A DNA stretch of 64,000 nt from Elusimicrobia bacterium CG_4_9_14_3_um_filter_62_55 (GTDB lineage Bacteria > Elusimicrobiota > Elusimicrobia > UBA1565). The DNA lies in NCBI GenBank assembly GCA_002790095.1, contig PFUL01000182.1:21769-85768 (forward strand). Direction: 5' to 3'. Positions 51,491 to 61,439 of the stretch are shown piece by piece; position 1 is the stretch's first letter; every line of letters begins with the position of its first letter. The notes under the pieces are model-generated. The model saw only the letters and a program-made list of their open reading frames with translations. It was not told the DNA's origin and did no database searches. The position numbers and the translations under genes are program-made.

Positions 51491-53917
51491 ATGAATGGAC
51501 AATTTATAAAACGAATCGCAGCCGCGGCATGCGCCGCTTCGCTTCTGGTCTCCAATCCGGGATGGCTCGCGGCGGCCGTGGTGCTCGAAGGAGTCGAAGT
51601 CGGTCCGGACGAAATCACGGTTCATCTCAGCGATAAGGTCAAATTCAACGCATTCACCACGACGGAGCCGCCGCGGCTGGTGCTCGAATTGCTCGATACC
51701 GAGCACGTCGCGTCCAATGAGTACACCCCAGGGCAAGGGACTTATCTGAAACGAGTCCGCTCGGGACAGTACCAGCGTGAGCCGGATTTGATATCGCGCG
51801 TGGTCTTGTATCTGTCCGATTTGGTCTCCTACCGCGCGAGTTGGGACGACTCGCGCCTGAAAATTTCTCTGGTCGCCGCCGATCTTCCTCGAAAGGCCGC
51901 CGAGGTCGCGGCCGCCGTCGCGGTTCCTGCGGCGGCTCCCGCGGCTGCCGCCGCCGTCGACGCGGCGACGCTCGATGGGGTCAGCGTCGAAGACGACGGG
52001 ATCACGATTTCTCTGAGCCGGAAGGTGAAGATTAACGCGTTCACCACCGAGGATCCCGCACGTCTGGTCGTCGAGCTTTTCGGGACCCGACATGAAACGA
52101 CTTCCGATTACATCCAGGGGAAAGGGGATTTGATCCGTCGGGTTCGTTCCGGTCAATTCCAGCCCGAGCCGGATCTTACCTCTCGGGTCGTCCTTTATCT
52201 GAATAGGCTCGCGACCTACAGCGTGCGGTGGGAGGGTTCCAAGCTCCGCGTAACGCTGCAGTCCATCGGCTCCGCCGAGCCCGAGGCACCGGTGGAAGCC
52301 GTCATCAAGCCTCGTTCGACGGTAAAGGTCCCCGCGCCGGTCCCGGTTCCCGCGCCCATCCCGGCGCCGGTCGTGATGGCTGAGACGCCCGCTCCCGCGC
52401 CCGTCGTCGCGGAAGCGATGACGCCAGCGTCCGCGCCCGCGAAGGCCGCTCAACCGCGCGCCGCCAAGCTCCCGGCCAAGATGACGACGACGACTTCCGC
52501 GGAATTGGAGCGGATCGCGATGGCGAAGGACTACGATCGGGTGGACGATCCCGTGACGAGCGAGGAAGCCCGCAAAGTCGTCCCCAAAGCTTCGATGTCT
52601 GAAGCGAAGACGCAGCGCGACATTCTCTCCACGCTTCCAACCGACCCGGTCACGCTGGATTTCGACGATATGGATGTCCGGGATATTTTAAAGCTGCTCG
52701 CGACCAAGGCGAAGGTCAATGTCGTTTACGGCAGCGAAGTCACCGGCGCCGTGACCATTCATCTTAAGGACGTGCCCTTTAACGAGGCGTTTATGACGAC
52801 GCTTTCAATGAAGGGACTCATTCCCGTTCAGGTCGGAGAGAACATCCTGCGCGTCGTCACTCCGGCGACGCTGGCCACGCAGCGCGCGGCGGGGATCAAT
52901 CAGACTAAGATCATCAAGCTGCGCTACGCGCAAGGCGCCGACATCCTCCCCTCCATTACGGGGATTCGCGCGGCCGAGGGGCGGGTCGGCGCGGTGGTTC
53001 ACGATAAGACGACGAATTCTCTGGTCGTGACGGATTCCTTGGAGGGGATCACCTCGTTGGAGCGCGTTTTGTCCGAGCTCGACGTGCGGCCGCAGCAGGT
53101 GTTGATCGAGGTGAAGATCGTCGAGGTGACGCTGTCCAAGGACATGCACTTCGGTATTCAGTGGGATTATTTCGCGAGAGATGGGGGCAAGATTTTGGGC
53201 CAGCAGGGGACGAATACCATAGGCTCGATCCAAACCCCTGGGGTGCAGACCAACCCGAAACCCTTCGACCAGAACGCGTTGGAGGCCGATCAGACCACCG
53301 GGCTTACGGGATCCGCGGGGCGCGGTACGGGAATCACGCTTCCGGCGTCCAAGGTTTTTGGCGCGTTCACGCTGGGCCGCGTGACCAACAACTACTTCCT
53401 CAACGCGACTTTGACCGCCGCGGCCTCCGAGGGGAAGGCGAAGGTGCTGTCCGACCCGAAGGTGACGACGCTCAACGGTCAATTGGCGTCGATCAACATC
53501 ACGACCCAGATTCCCTATGTGACCTCTTCGGTTTCTTCAAACGGCGTCGCGACCGAAGCGGTCGCCTATACAACGACCGGCATCCAATTGAGCGTCACCC
53601 CGACGATCAACGCGGACGGCCGGGTGCATCTCGACGTCAATCCGACCGTCAGCCAGCCTTCCGCGACCGCCGCCTCGGCCGGAACGACCGGCGCCATCGG
53701 CATCGATGCCCGTACCGCGATGACCAAGGTGCTGGTGCGAGACGGAGAAACGATCGTCATCGGCGGGCTCATCACCGACCAGGTCAACGACACGATCGCG
53801 AAGATCCCGCTGCTCGGAGACATCCCGATCCTCGGCTGGCTGTTTAAGAAGAAATCGAAAGTCCGGACGCGCGTCGAATTGCTGATCTTCGTCACCACGC
53901 GCATCGTCAACACGTAA
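51491..53917 (+). CDS. pilQ: Type IV pilus secretin PilQ with two AMIN domains
   Basis: 808 residues from ATG 51491; AGGAG at 51478-51482 fits this start and rules out the GTG at 51482. Signal sequence, then two AMIN domains (residues about 35-130 and 160-260), both with the KFNAFTTTEPPRLVLELL / KINAFTTEDPARLVVELF pattern. An Ala/Pro-rich linker (about 280-340) follows, then an STN-type domain (DFDDMDVRDILKLLATKAKV) and secretin N1 and core (PQQVLIEVKIVEVTLSKDMH, GVQLS-like VTPTINADGRVHLDVNPTVS and VRDGETIVIGGLI). AMIN domains bind peptidoglycan and help place the pore. Ends pil operon. Confidence 0.95.
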   Translation: MNGQFIKRIAAAACAASLLVSNPGWLAAAVVLEGVEVGPDEITVHLSDKVKFNAFTTTEPPRLVLELLDTEHVASNEYTPGQGTYLKRVRSGQYQREPDLISRVVLYLSDLVSYRASWDDSRLKISLVAADLPRKAAEVAAAVAVPAAAPAAAAAVDAATLDGVSVEDDGITISLSRKVKINAFTTEDPARLVVELFGTRHETTSDYIQGKGDLIRRVRSGQFQPEPDLTSRVVLYLNRLATYSVRWEGSKLRVTLQSIGSAEPEAPVEAVIKPRSTVKVPAPVPVPAPIPAPVVMAETPAPAPVVAEAMTPASAPAKAAQPRAAKLPAKMTTTTSAELERIAMAKDYDRVDDPVTSEEARKVVPKASMSEAKTQRDILSTLPTDPVTLDFDDMDVRDILKLLATKAKVNVVYGSEVTGAVTIHLKDVPFNEAFMTTLSMKGLIPVQVGENILRVVTPATLATQRAAGINQTKIIKLRYAQGADILPSITGIRAAEGRVGAVVHDKTTNSLVVTDSLEGITSLERVLSELDVRPQQVLIEVKIVEVTLSKDMHFGIQWDYFARDGGKILGQQGTNTIGSIQTPGVQTNPKPFDQNALEADQTTGLTGSAGRGTGITLPASKVFGAFTLGRVTNNYFLNATLTAAASEGKAKVLSDPKVTTLNGQLASINITTQIPYVTSSVSSNGVATEAVAYTTTGIQLSVTPTINADGRVHLDVNPTVSQPSATAASAGTTGAIGIDARTAMTKVLVRDGETIVIGGLITDQVNDTIAKIPLLGDIPILGWLFKKKSKVRTRVELLIFVTTRIVNT

Positions 53918-53921
53918 CCGG

Positions 53922-55013
53922 ATGATGCTGCCGACCGCCGCTGCGTTGTCGGCGTGCGGGGGGGTCCTGTTTCTCGGCGGAGATCCGCCGTGGTCTCGCG
54001 CCGCGGTGATCGTCCCGGTCGCAGCGCTGCTGGCGCTCTGGGGGCTCTCCCGCGCCGCCGTCGGCTACGCGACGATGCCCTCGAAACGGAACCTCGTTTG
54101 GGCGGCCGCGCTGGCGGCCGCGGTGGGGTTGTCGGCGTATGCCGCGACGGGAAAGGCGGCGCAGTCTCCCGATGCGTGGGTTTGGTGGAACGCGGTCTGG
54201 ATTTTCCCGATGATCGCGGCGATTTCCAAGGATGAGCGCGCCGCGGTCGATGACGCGGTGCGCGCGGCGGCGTGGACTTTGATGGTGCTGGCGTTTTATC
54301 AGCGCTTCGTCCTCGGCATCGCCGCTCCGACCGGTTCGCTTCCGTCGGCCGCCGCGTTCTCTGCCGCGGTTTTGCTGTTGGCGCCGATCGCCTTCGAGCG
54401 CTCGGATCGTCTTCTGCTATGGGGGTTGATGATAACGCTGATCTGGTCCGGCGGGGTGGACGCCTGGCTGGCGCTCTTCGCGGCATTCGCGCTCACGACG
54501 CCTTGGAAACCCGGCGCGCGCCTCTATGGCGCGCTGGCGGGCGTTGCCGTGTGCCTCGTCGTTCTCTACGGCGGGTTGGAATCCCCCGAATTCTCAGTGC
54601 GCGCCGCGCATTGGAGCGCGGTCTGGTCGGCGATTTTGGAGCGTCCCCTGCTCGGCGGAGGTCCGGGGTTTTGGGGGCCGGATGCGTACGCGCCGTCCGC
54701 GCTGTTGGTCCCCGCCGAACTCGGCGTTGGGTTCTCGATCCTCGCGTTGGGCGGGATCTGGCGCTGCATCAGCGTCGGGCGAAGTCCGAAGACGTTCGGC
54801 GTGCTTGCGCTGGCCGTATACGCGCTGATGGAGCCGGTTTTTTCAACGCCCGGAATTCTTTGGCTGTTCGCCTACTCCGCGGCGTCGTCGATATCGGAAG
54901 GATCGGAATGCGTCGAGATCCGGATCCCCTGGCGTCTGCCGGTGGGCGCGGGCTCGCTGGGAGCCGGGTATTGGATCGGACGCTCGGTGCTCGGCGCCTG
55001 GGGGGGGCGATGA
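53922..55013 (+). CDS. O-antigen ligase/polymerase-like membrane protein
   Basis: 363 residues, about ten hydrophobic helices, Ala-rich. Near the C-terminus the pattern WSAVWSAILERPLLGGGPGF matches the R/H-x-W...hPl-G-G-pG motif of Wzy/WaaL-type proteins. It is short for that group, and its first helices are poorly conserved. Follows pilQ by 4 bases, so it may be co-transcribed. Could join or polymerise glycan, possibly on pilin or on lipid A. Confidence 0.6.
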   Translation: MMLPTAAALSACGGVLFLGGDPPWSRAAVIVPVAALLALWGLSRAAVGYATMPSKRNLVWAAALAAAVGLSAYAATGKAAQSPDAWVWWNAVWIFPMIAAISKDERAAVDDAVRAAAWTLMVLAFYQRFVLGIAAPTGSLPSAAAFSAAVLLLAPIAFERSDRLLLWGLMITLIWSGGVDAWLALFAAFALTTPWKPGARLYGALAGVAVCLVVLYGGLESPEFSVRAAHWSAVWSAILERPLLGGGPGFWGPDAYAPSALLVPAELGVGFSILALGGIWRCISVGRSPKTFGVLALAVYALMEPVFSTPGILWLFAYSAASSISEGSECVEIRIPWRLPVGAGSLGAGYWIGRSVLGAWGGR

Positions 55014-55056
55014 GCGGCCCGGATTTTCGCTACGATAAGCCGCTCGGGCTCCCCGC

Positions 55057-56121
55057 ATGAAACTCCATCTTCTCTCGATTTTGGCATGCTCGTTCTGCGC
55101 GCGTGATTTGCGCTACGAATCCCTCGAAGGTCATCCGCGCGAAGACGAGGAAATCGAAACGGGGAGTCTTCGCTGCGCGGGGTGCGGCGCTGGATTTCCA
55201 ATTAAGGACGGAATTCCTCGCCTGCGTCAAGAGGACGCCTCTCGCAAGGCGCGTGAGGACTCCGCTCCCGTCTCCGGCGTGGCGAAGACGAAGGAGAGCT
55301 TCGGCTTTGAATGGCATCGCTATCCCGGTCCCCGTCCCGAGGATCGAGGTCTCTTTCTCGAGGAAACCCAACTCGATGAGACAGGGCTCGAAGGGCGCCT
55401 CATTCTCGACGCCGGTTGCGGGATGGGCCGCTATACGCACGTGGCGCTTTCGCTCGGAGCCGAGGTGGTCTCCCTCGACCTTTCCGACAGTCTTACCCGC
55501 CTGATTCCGGAAATGATGGAAAATCCGAAACTGCACGTCGTTCAAGGCGACCTGCTTCACCCCCCGCTCAAGCCCGGGGTCTTCGACATCGTCTACAGCC
55601 AAGGCGTGATTCATCATACCGCCGACACGCGGCGCGCGTTCGACCGGATCGCGAATCTGGTCAAGCGCGACGGGCTCCTGAGCGTCTGGGTATACGGCAC
55701 GCCGGGGTCGTACGCGAGTTTTCGAACCAATCCGCTGCGCTCCAACCGCCGATGGCTGCGAAGAGCGCTTCCCTTGGTGTGGGTGGGGGTCTGGATCCGG
55801 CAGATTCTAAGCGATCTTCTCCGGGTGTTTACGACCCGAATGCCTGTCCCCGTTCTCTACGCGCTTTGTTATCCGTTGACCGTGATGGGCGCCGTACCGC
55901 TCCTGAAGTATCTTACCTTCTCCGTCGATCCCGAGTTCCAGGTAAGACTGATCGAAAATTTCGATTGGCTCGCCCCTCCGTTTCAGACCAAGCACACGAA
56001 AGAGGAGTTCGGCGCCTGGTTCAAAGAGAACGGCTACGAACTTCTTTCTCGGCTTCCTCACGGCGTCGTTCCCAAGATTGGGGCGATCGGGCGGCGGAAA
56101 TCGAAGCCCGGCGCGGCCTGA
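55057..56121 (+). CDS. SAM-dependent methyltransferase with zinc-ribbon-like N-terminus
   Basis: 354 residues. The N-terminal part has a CSFCARDL / CAGCGAGFPIKDGIPRL cysteine pair of Trm112 type. The SAM site is LILDAGCGMGRYTHVALSLG (near 125), followed by VVSLDLSDSL, VVQGDLLHPP and FDIVYSQGVIHH. Such class I enzymes with this N-terminus are common in surface-glycan clusters, and O-methylation of a sugar is likely, but the substrate is unknown. Confidence 0.85.
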   Translation: MKLHLLSILACSFCARDLRYESLEGHPREDEEIETGSLRCAGCGAGFPIKDGIPRLRQEDASRKAREDSAPVSGVAKTKESFGFEWHRYPGPRPEDRGLFLEETQLDETGLEGRLILDAGCGMGRYTHVALSLGAEVVSLDLSDSLTRLIPEMMENPKLHVVQGDLLHPPLKPGVFDIVYSQGVIHHTADTRRAFDRIANLVKRDGLLSVWVYGTPGSYASFRTNPLRSNRRWLRRALPLVWVGVWIRQILSDLLRVFTTRMPVPVLYALCYPLTVMGAVPLLKYLTFSVDPEFQVRLIENFDWLAPPFQTKHTKEEFGAWFKENGYELLSRLPHGVVPKIGAIGRRKSKPGAA

Positions 56122-56123
56122 CG

Positions 56124-57248
56124 ATGCGCGTGCGGATGCTCACGCCCGGGTTTTATCCCGCCCTCGGGGGCGCCGAGAAGCAGGCGCTGGAACTTTCAAA
56201 AGCCCTCGCGGGAGACGGCGTTTCGATCGAGGTGTTGACGCGGCGGCTTCCGGGATTGTCGGCGCGGGAAACCGTAGAGGGAATTCCAGTGGTCCGCGTC
56301 GCGGCGCCGGGGACCGGGTTGATCAACGCGCTCGTCTTTTTCACGGGGGCGGTTTGGCGGCTTTGGCGGGACGCCGACGACTACGATGTGGTCCACGTGC
56401 ACTTAGGCGGATCCCCCGCGCTCGCCGCTTGCTTCGCCGGGGCGTTGACGGGGCGCAAGGTCGTCGCGAAAATCGGAGGAGGACGCGGCATCGGGGAGAT
56501 CGCCGTGTCCAGCCGGAGCTTCTCCGGGCGCTTGAAATTGACGCTCTTGCGCGTTTTCCAACCGCGCCTGGTCGCAGTTTGCGAGGACCTGAAGGCAGAG
56601 TTGGTGGAGCACGGATTCTCGGAGTCGTCGTCGGTCATTCCCAACGGAGTGGATTTGGAAATCTATCGTCCGGCGGACCCCTCGGAAAAAGCCCGCCTGC
56701 GACGGGAATTCGGATGGCCGGAGGGGACGCTGTTCGTATACACCGGTCGTTTTTCCCCTGAGAAGCAGCTCCCGCGATTTGCGCGCGCGTTCCGGGAGGC
56801 GGCGAGGGGACTCGCGTCGCCCGCGCGACTTGTGATGATCGGCGAGGGTTCGGAGGCGGAGAGGATTCGCGAAGCCGGGGGCGAGGCCGTTTTGCTGGAA
56901 CCGTCGACCGACGCCGTCGCGGCGCGCGTGCGCGCGGCCGACGTTTTCGTGCTCCCATCGGTTTCCGAGGGACTCTCCAATGCGCTTTTGGAAGCGATGG
57001 GATCGGGGCTCGCGATCTGTGCGAGCGCGGTGGGCGGTACGAAGGAGGCTGTTCCGGACGGAGAAGCGGGCTTGCTGTTCGATTTCGACGACGACGCCGC
57101 GATGGGGGAGGCCGCGTCGCGCTACTTGCGTGAGCCTTCGCTCGCCGTGCGGCACGGCGTCGCCGCCCGGCGGATCGCCGAGGCTCGCTTCGCCATGCGC
57201 GCGGTGGCCCGCCGCTACCGGGAACTTTACGAGGCTCTTGGAGCCTAA
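56124..57248 (+). CDS. Glycosyltransferase family 4
   Basis: 374 residues from ATG 56124, two bases after the preceding stop. GT-B fold: the N-terminal LTPGFYPALGGAEKQALELS, then SVIPNGVDLEIYRPADPSEK and LFVYTGRFSPEKQLPRFARA. The nucleotide-sugar site has VFVLPSVSEGLSNALLEAMG with the E-x7-E motif. Retaining transferase for a surface glycan. Longer ORFs reaching upstream are shadows of the methyltransferase. Confidence 0.92.
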   Translation: MRVRMLTPGFYPALGGAEKQALELSKALAGDGVSIEVLTRRLPGLSARETVEGIPVVRVAAPGTGLINALVFFTGAVWRLWRDADDYDVVHVHLGGSPALAACFAGALTGRKVVAKIGGGRGIGEIAVSSRSFSGRLKLTLLRVFQPRLVAVCEDLKAELVEHGFSESSSVIPNGVDLEIYRPADPSEKARLRREFGWPEGTLFVYTGRFSPEKQLPRFARAFREAARGLASPARLVMIGEGSEAERIREAGGEAVLLEPSTDAVAARVRAADVFVLPSVSEGLSNALLEAMGSGLAICASAVGGTKEAVPDGEAGLLFDFDDDAAMGEAASRYLREPSLAVRHGVAARRIAEARFAMRAVARRYRELYEALGA

Positions 57249-57265
57249 ATGGTAAAGTAGCGCGC

Positions 57266-59185
57266 ATGTGCGGAATCGTCGGCATCGTTCACAACGCGGC
57301 AGGGAAGGTCGACCGGACGCTTCTGCGGCGGGCCAATGACCTCATTACGCACCGCGGCCCCGATGACGAGGGAGATTTCTGCGACGATTTCGCCGGGATC
57401 GCGATGCGGCGCCTGTCGATCATCGATCTAAATACCGGCCATCAACCGATCGCCAACCGGGACGGAACCCTCCACATCGTCTTCAACGGCGAGATCTACA
57501 ACTTTCAGTCGCTGCGGGAAACGCTGGAAAGGGACGGCTATCCGTTCAAGACGCGGACGGACACCGAGACGATTCTCGCGCTCTATGAGAAATACGGCGC
57601 GCGCTGCGTCGAGCATCTTCGCGGGATGTTCGCGTTCGCGATTTGGGATTCGGAAGAAAAGCGGCTGTTTATCGCGCGCGACCGGATCGGGAAGAAGCCG
57701 CTTTACTACACGATGCAAAACGGTTTTTTCGCCTTCGCCTCGGAGCTCCGGTCTTTGCTGGTTTGGCCCGGTGTCGATAAGGCGGTGAATCCGAAGGCCG
57801 TCGATCTGTTTCTCTCGCTGCAGTACGTGCCGAGTCCGCATTCGATTTTTTCCTCGATCCATAAACTTCCACCGGCCCATACGATCGTTTACGAGAACGG
57901 CCGGGCGAACGTCGAACGGTATTGGGATCTCCCGATGGACGGACCCGATCGCTCTTTGTCGACGGGCGACGCACAGGCGATGATCGTCGATAAATTACGG
58001 GAGTCGGTGAAGCTCCGAATGATCTCCGATGTCCCGCTCGGCGCGTTTCTGTCCGGGGGGATCGACTCTTCGGTCATCGTCGCGCTGATGAGCGAATTGT
58101 CGTCGAAGCCCGTAAAGACTTTTTCCATCGGATTCGACCACGAGGATTTCTCGGAACTCCCTTACGCGAAAGCGCTGGCCGACATGTACGGGTGCGATCA
58201 CAATGAATTCGTCGTGACGGCGGAGATGGCCGAGATTCTGCCGAAGCTCGCCTGGCATTACGGGGAGCCCTATGCCGACACCAGCGCGCTCCCGTCGTAT
58301 TATGTGTCCCGGGAGACGCGTCGGCACGTGACCGTCGCGCTCAACGGAGACGGCGGCGACGAGAATTTCGCGGGATACATCCGCTATTTCGCTCTGAAGG
58401 CGATGCGGCTTTACGACGCCGTCCCCGGCCCGCTTCGCGCTTTAGCCTACGAGACCGCCAAACATCTTCCTGAAGGCGAAGCGCCCTTGGGGTTGGTGTG
58501 GCGGGCGAAGCGCTTTTTCCGTTCCGCGATCGGAACGGACTACGTGGGCCGGCATCTGAAGACGCTGTGCTACTTCGCCGAAGAGGATAAAGCGTGGCTG
58601 TACTCCGATTCCATGAAGCGCGCCTTGGGGCGCCGGGAGGACGACGCGCATTCCGCGGCCGAGAGATATCTCCGAGCCGCGTACGATCGGTCGATAGGGC
58701 AGGACTATGTGAATCGAATGCTGTACGTCGATTTCGCGACCTATCTTCCGGAATGCCTGATGGCGAAAATGGATGTGGCGTCGATGGCCAATTCCCTTGA
58801 GACGCGCTCTCCGCTTTTAGACCACGAATTCGTCGAGGCGGTCTATAGGCTTCCCGGGGATTGGAAGTTGAAGGGCCTCAAGGGTCATAAGTGGATTTTA
58901 AAGCGCGCTTTCTCCGATAAACTTCCCAAGTCCATTCAGAAGCGAGGCAAGATGGGATTCGGAAGTCCGATCGGTCCGTGGTTCCGGGGTAAACTCAAGC
59001 GGTATTGGGAGGACCGGGTGCTTTCTCCTCAGTCACTGGCGCGCGGGTATTTCGACCCGAAATCAATCGAGCGAATGTGGGCCCAACATCAAAATCGCGA
59101 GTGGGACCACGGTTACCGGCTTTGGGGGCTGATGATGCTCGAGCTTTGGCACGAGCAGTACCTGCCCGATTTCAAAGGCTTTTAA
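57266..59185 (+). CDS. asnB: Asparagine synthase-type glutamine amidotransferase
   Basis: 639 residues. The N-terminal glutaminase has catalytic Cys2 (MCGIVGIVHNAAGKV) and RLSIIDLNTGHQPI, NGEIYNF. The synthase domain has the PP-loop GAFLSGGIDSSVIVALMSEL (near 260) and later NGDGGDENFAGYI. In glycan clusters such proteins often amidate uronic acids rather than make free asparagine, which is likely here but unproven. Its stop overlaps the convergent flippase stop by 4 bases. Confidence 0.93.
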   Translation: MCGIVGIVHNAAGKVDRTLLRRANDLITHRGPDDEGDFCDDFAGIAMRRLSIIDLNTGHQPIANRDGTLHIVFNGEIYNFQSLRETLERDGYPFKTRTDTETILALYEKYGARCVEHLRGMFAFAIWDSEEKRLFIARDRIGKKPLYYTMQNGFFAFASELRSLLVWPGVDKAVNPKAVDLFLSLQYVPSPHSIFSSIHKLPPAHTIVYENGRANVERYWDLPMDGPDRSLSTGDAQAMIVDKLRESVKLRMISDVPLGAFLSGGIDSSVIVALMSELSSKPVKTFSIGFDHEDFSELPYAKALADMYGCDHNEFVVTAEMAEILPKLAWHYGEPYADTSALPSYYVSRETRRHVTVALNGDGGDENFAGYIRYFALKAMRLYDAVPGPLRALAYETAKHLPEGEAPLGLVWRAKRFFRSAIGTDYVGRHLKTLCYFAEEDKAWLYSDSMKRALGRREDDAHSAAERYLRAAYDRSIGQDYVNRMLYVDFATYLPECLMAKMDVASMANSLETRSPLLDHEFVEAVYRLPGDWKLKGLKGHKWILKRAFSDKLPKSIQKRGKMGFGSPIGPWFRGKLKRYWEDRVLSPQSLARGYFDPKSIERMWAQHQNREWDHGYRLWGLMMLELWHEQYLPDFKGF

Positions 59186-60699
59186 GAGCGGTGCGCGCCG
59201 GGGAGCAGGCGATGCAGAAGCGCGCGCTCCTGCGACCCGAGCAGGGCGTAGCCCGCCGAGTAATAGGCGATCGCCGAGATCGCCCCGGCCGAGATCAGGC
59301 CCGTCCAATCGAAAAGCCAGCCTCGGACGAGCCACAGCGCGGCGAGAAGCGCCGCGCCGGCGGCGACCGGCTTGAAGACGACGCCGAGGAAATAATCCCA
59401 AAGGCTCATCGAAAAGACGCTTCTTCCGAAGCGCCACACGAACACCGGCGCGGTGATCATCTGCGAAAGCGCGAAACCGGCGGCCGCGCCGGCGCTCCCG
59501 TAGCGCGGCACGAGCACGGGCCAGGAGGCGAGACAGATCACGGCCTGCGCGACATGCCAGGCCGTTGAAAACTGCGGTCGGCCGAGCGCGAACGACGCGG
59601 TGTTGGGCATCGCCGCGGTTAGGTTGAACGCGTATCCGATCAGCAGCAGGCGCAGCGGCCAAGTGCCCGCGTTCGAGAAATCGGCGTCGAGCCACAGCGT
59701 TAAAAACGGCGGTGCCGCGACGAAAAGAAAGGTGAACGCCGGCACGACGAGCCACAAAACAAGCTGTCCGATCTTCAAGTACGCCGAACGGAGACCTTTC
59801 TCGTCCCCCGCTCCGGAAATCGCGCTCAGCGCCGGAAACGCGGCGGTAATGATCGAGGACGGCAGCACCCAGAAGCGCTGGATCAGATACGCGGGGATCA
59901 GGTAATAGGTCAGCTGTTCGATCGGGAAAAAGAGACCGACGATGAACTTATCCCATTGGAAGGCGACCGACCACGCGAGGACGCTCAGGAAAACCTGGAA
60001 GCCGTGCCGGAGGAACGGGGCGCGCAGCGCGGCGTCGGCCTTTCGTGAGCGGGGATCCGGGTCGGCCGGCAGCGCGCGGGACGCGAGCGCGTAGGCCGCG
60101 AGCGCGCCGAACGCCTGAATGCACAGATACAGCACGGCGACCGGCTTTAGCCCGTGCCCCATCCGAACGAGCGCGAGACTGCCCGAGAGCAGGGCCGCAT
60201 GCGTCGTCACCGAGATCGCCGTCGCCAGATCGAAGCGTTGAAGGCCTTGGAGAACGGCGTTTCCGCCCTGAAGCAGCGAGTAGAAAATCGCGGCGACCGC
60301 CGTGCAGCCGACCAGCCACGCGCCGTCGGCGGCCAGCGAGGGAGGGACCTCGAAAAAGCGCCAGATGACGGAGTTGCGGCCCAGAAAGAGGAGCGCGGCG
60401 CCCGCCGTCGCGCCCGCGGCGTGCGTCCAGAGGGACATCCGGAACACGGCCCGCAGTCCGGCCGCGTCGCCGCTCCCGTTGTACTCCGCGGTGTACTTCA
60501 TCGTGGAATTTCCCGTTCCGAAACTCAGCAGGTAAAGGTAACCCGACAACAATCCCATCAGGCCGTAGAGCGCGTAGCCCGCCTTTCCGAGTTCGCGGAT
60601 CAGCGCGGGGATGACGATGAAGGAGAGCGCGACGAGGGCTCCCTGGCCGCCGACGTTCCAGAGCGTGTTTTTCGCGAAGAGTCTGCTGCGGGAGCTCAC
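59182..60699 (-). CDS. Wzx-like lipid-linked oligosaccharide flippase
   Basis: 505 residues, GTG start, about 14 hydrophobic helices of the MATE/polysaccharide-transport type. Diagnostic parts are LFAKNTLWNVGGQGALVALS at the N-terminus, IPALIRELGKAGYALYGLMG and a central VLPSSIITAAFPALSAISGA. It should flip undecaprenyl-linked repeat units to the periplasm. The only minus-strand gene in the cluster, divergent from the family 2 transferases across 38 bases. Confidence 0.9.
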   Translation of the reverse strand: MSSRSRLFAKNTLWNVGGQGALVALSFIVIPALIRELGKAGYALYGLMGLLSGYLYLLSFGTGNSTMKYTAEYNGSGDAAGLRAVFRMSLWTHAAGATAGAALLFLGRNSVIWRFFEVPPSLAADGAWLVGCTAVAAIFYSLLQGGNAVLQGLQRFDLATAISVTTHAALLSGSLALVRMGHGLKPVAVLYLCIQAFGALAAYALASRALPADPDPRSRKADAALRAPFLRHGFQVFLSVLAWSVAFQWDKFIVGLFFPIEQLTYYLIPAYLIQRFWVLPSSIITAAFPALSAISGAGDEKGLRSAYLKIGQLVLWLVVPAFTFLFVAAPPFLTLWLDADFSNAGTWPLRLLLIGYAFNLTAAMPNTASFALGRPQFSTAWHVAQAVICLASWPVLVPRYGSAGAAAGFALSQMITAPVFVWRFGRSVFSMSLWDYFLGVVFKPVAAGAALLAALWLVRGWLFDWTGLISAGAISAIAYYSAGYALLGSQERALLHRLLPGAHRS

Positions 60700-60737
60700 G
60701 GTGTTGGGGGATTATATACAATAGGCCGATTACGCCC

Positions 60738-61439
60738 ATGCGCAGCGCTGCTTCTGAGACTCCGGACCTCTCCGTTGTGATCCCGGCTTGGAATGAAGAG
60801 GGAAACATCGCGCGGGTCGTTACGGACGCGCGCAAGGCGGCCGAGGACCTCGATATCTCCTGCGAGGTGCTGGTGATGGACGGCGATTCCGAGGACCTCA
60901 CGCGGGAAGAGGCCGAGAAGGCGGGCGCGCGCGCCATCATCGAGCGGGGGGGCTTCGCGGAGAGTCTCCGTCGGGGCTTTCGAGAGTCACGGGCTCCGTG
61001 GATTCTCGTCGTGGATGGGGACGGATCCCATCCGCTGGACCGATTTCCTGATTTGTGGAAACGCCGGGAAGGCGCCGATATCGTGGTGGGATCCCGGCTG
61101 GTTCCCGGAGGCGAACTCACTCTCCCGGGCTGGCGCAACGCGCTGACGCGCGTGCTCAACTTTTTCTTCCGCCGCGTGATGGGGGCCCCGGTCGCGGATT
61201 CCTCGAGCGGCTACCGGCTCTACCGGGCCGAGAAGGTCCGGGGACTTTCGGGCTCCTCCCGGAGCTTCGAATTCCAGCAGGAGACGCTGCTTTCGGTGGT
61301 TCGGCGCGGCGGCCGCGCGGTGGAAGTTCCGATTCACTACCGATGGCGCGAGAGCGGAGAATCCAAGGCGCGCGTGTTCCGACTCGGCGCCGGATACGTT
61401 CGGACGGTTCTTCGTTTCTGGCTCGGCGGCGGCGGTTGA
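60738..61439 (+). CDS. Glycosyltransferase family 2, polyprenol-phosphate sugar synthase-like
   Basis: 233 residues, GT-A fold: DLSVVIPAWNEEGNIARVV, then APWILVVDGDGSHPLDRFPD with the DxD motif, and ADIVVGSRLVPGGEL. No C-terminal membrane helices. Resembles dolichyl- or undecaprenyl-phosphate mannose synthases, which would supply lipid-linked sugar donors to membrane transferases. Its stop overlaps the next gene (TGATG). Confidence 0.9.
   Translation: MRSAASETPDLSVVIPAWNEEGNIARVVTDARKAAEDLDISCEVLVMDGDSEDLTREEAEKAGARAIIERGGFAESLRRGFRESRAPWILVVDGDGSHPLDRFPDLWKRREGADIVVGSRLVPGGELTLPGWRNALTRVLNFFFRRVMGAPVADSSSGYRLYRAEKVRGLSGSSRSFEFQQETLLSVVRRGGRAVEVPIHYRWRESGESKARVFRLGAGYVRTVLRFWLGGGG

Noticed and set aside
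57266..59185. AsnB as a sign of an exosortase system
   Set aside because: No exosortase, PEP-CTERM protein or related marker is present in the cluster.
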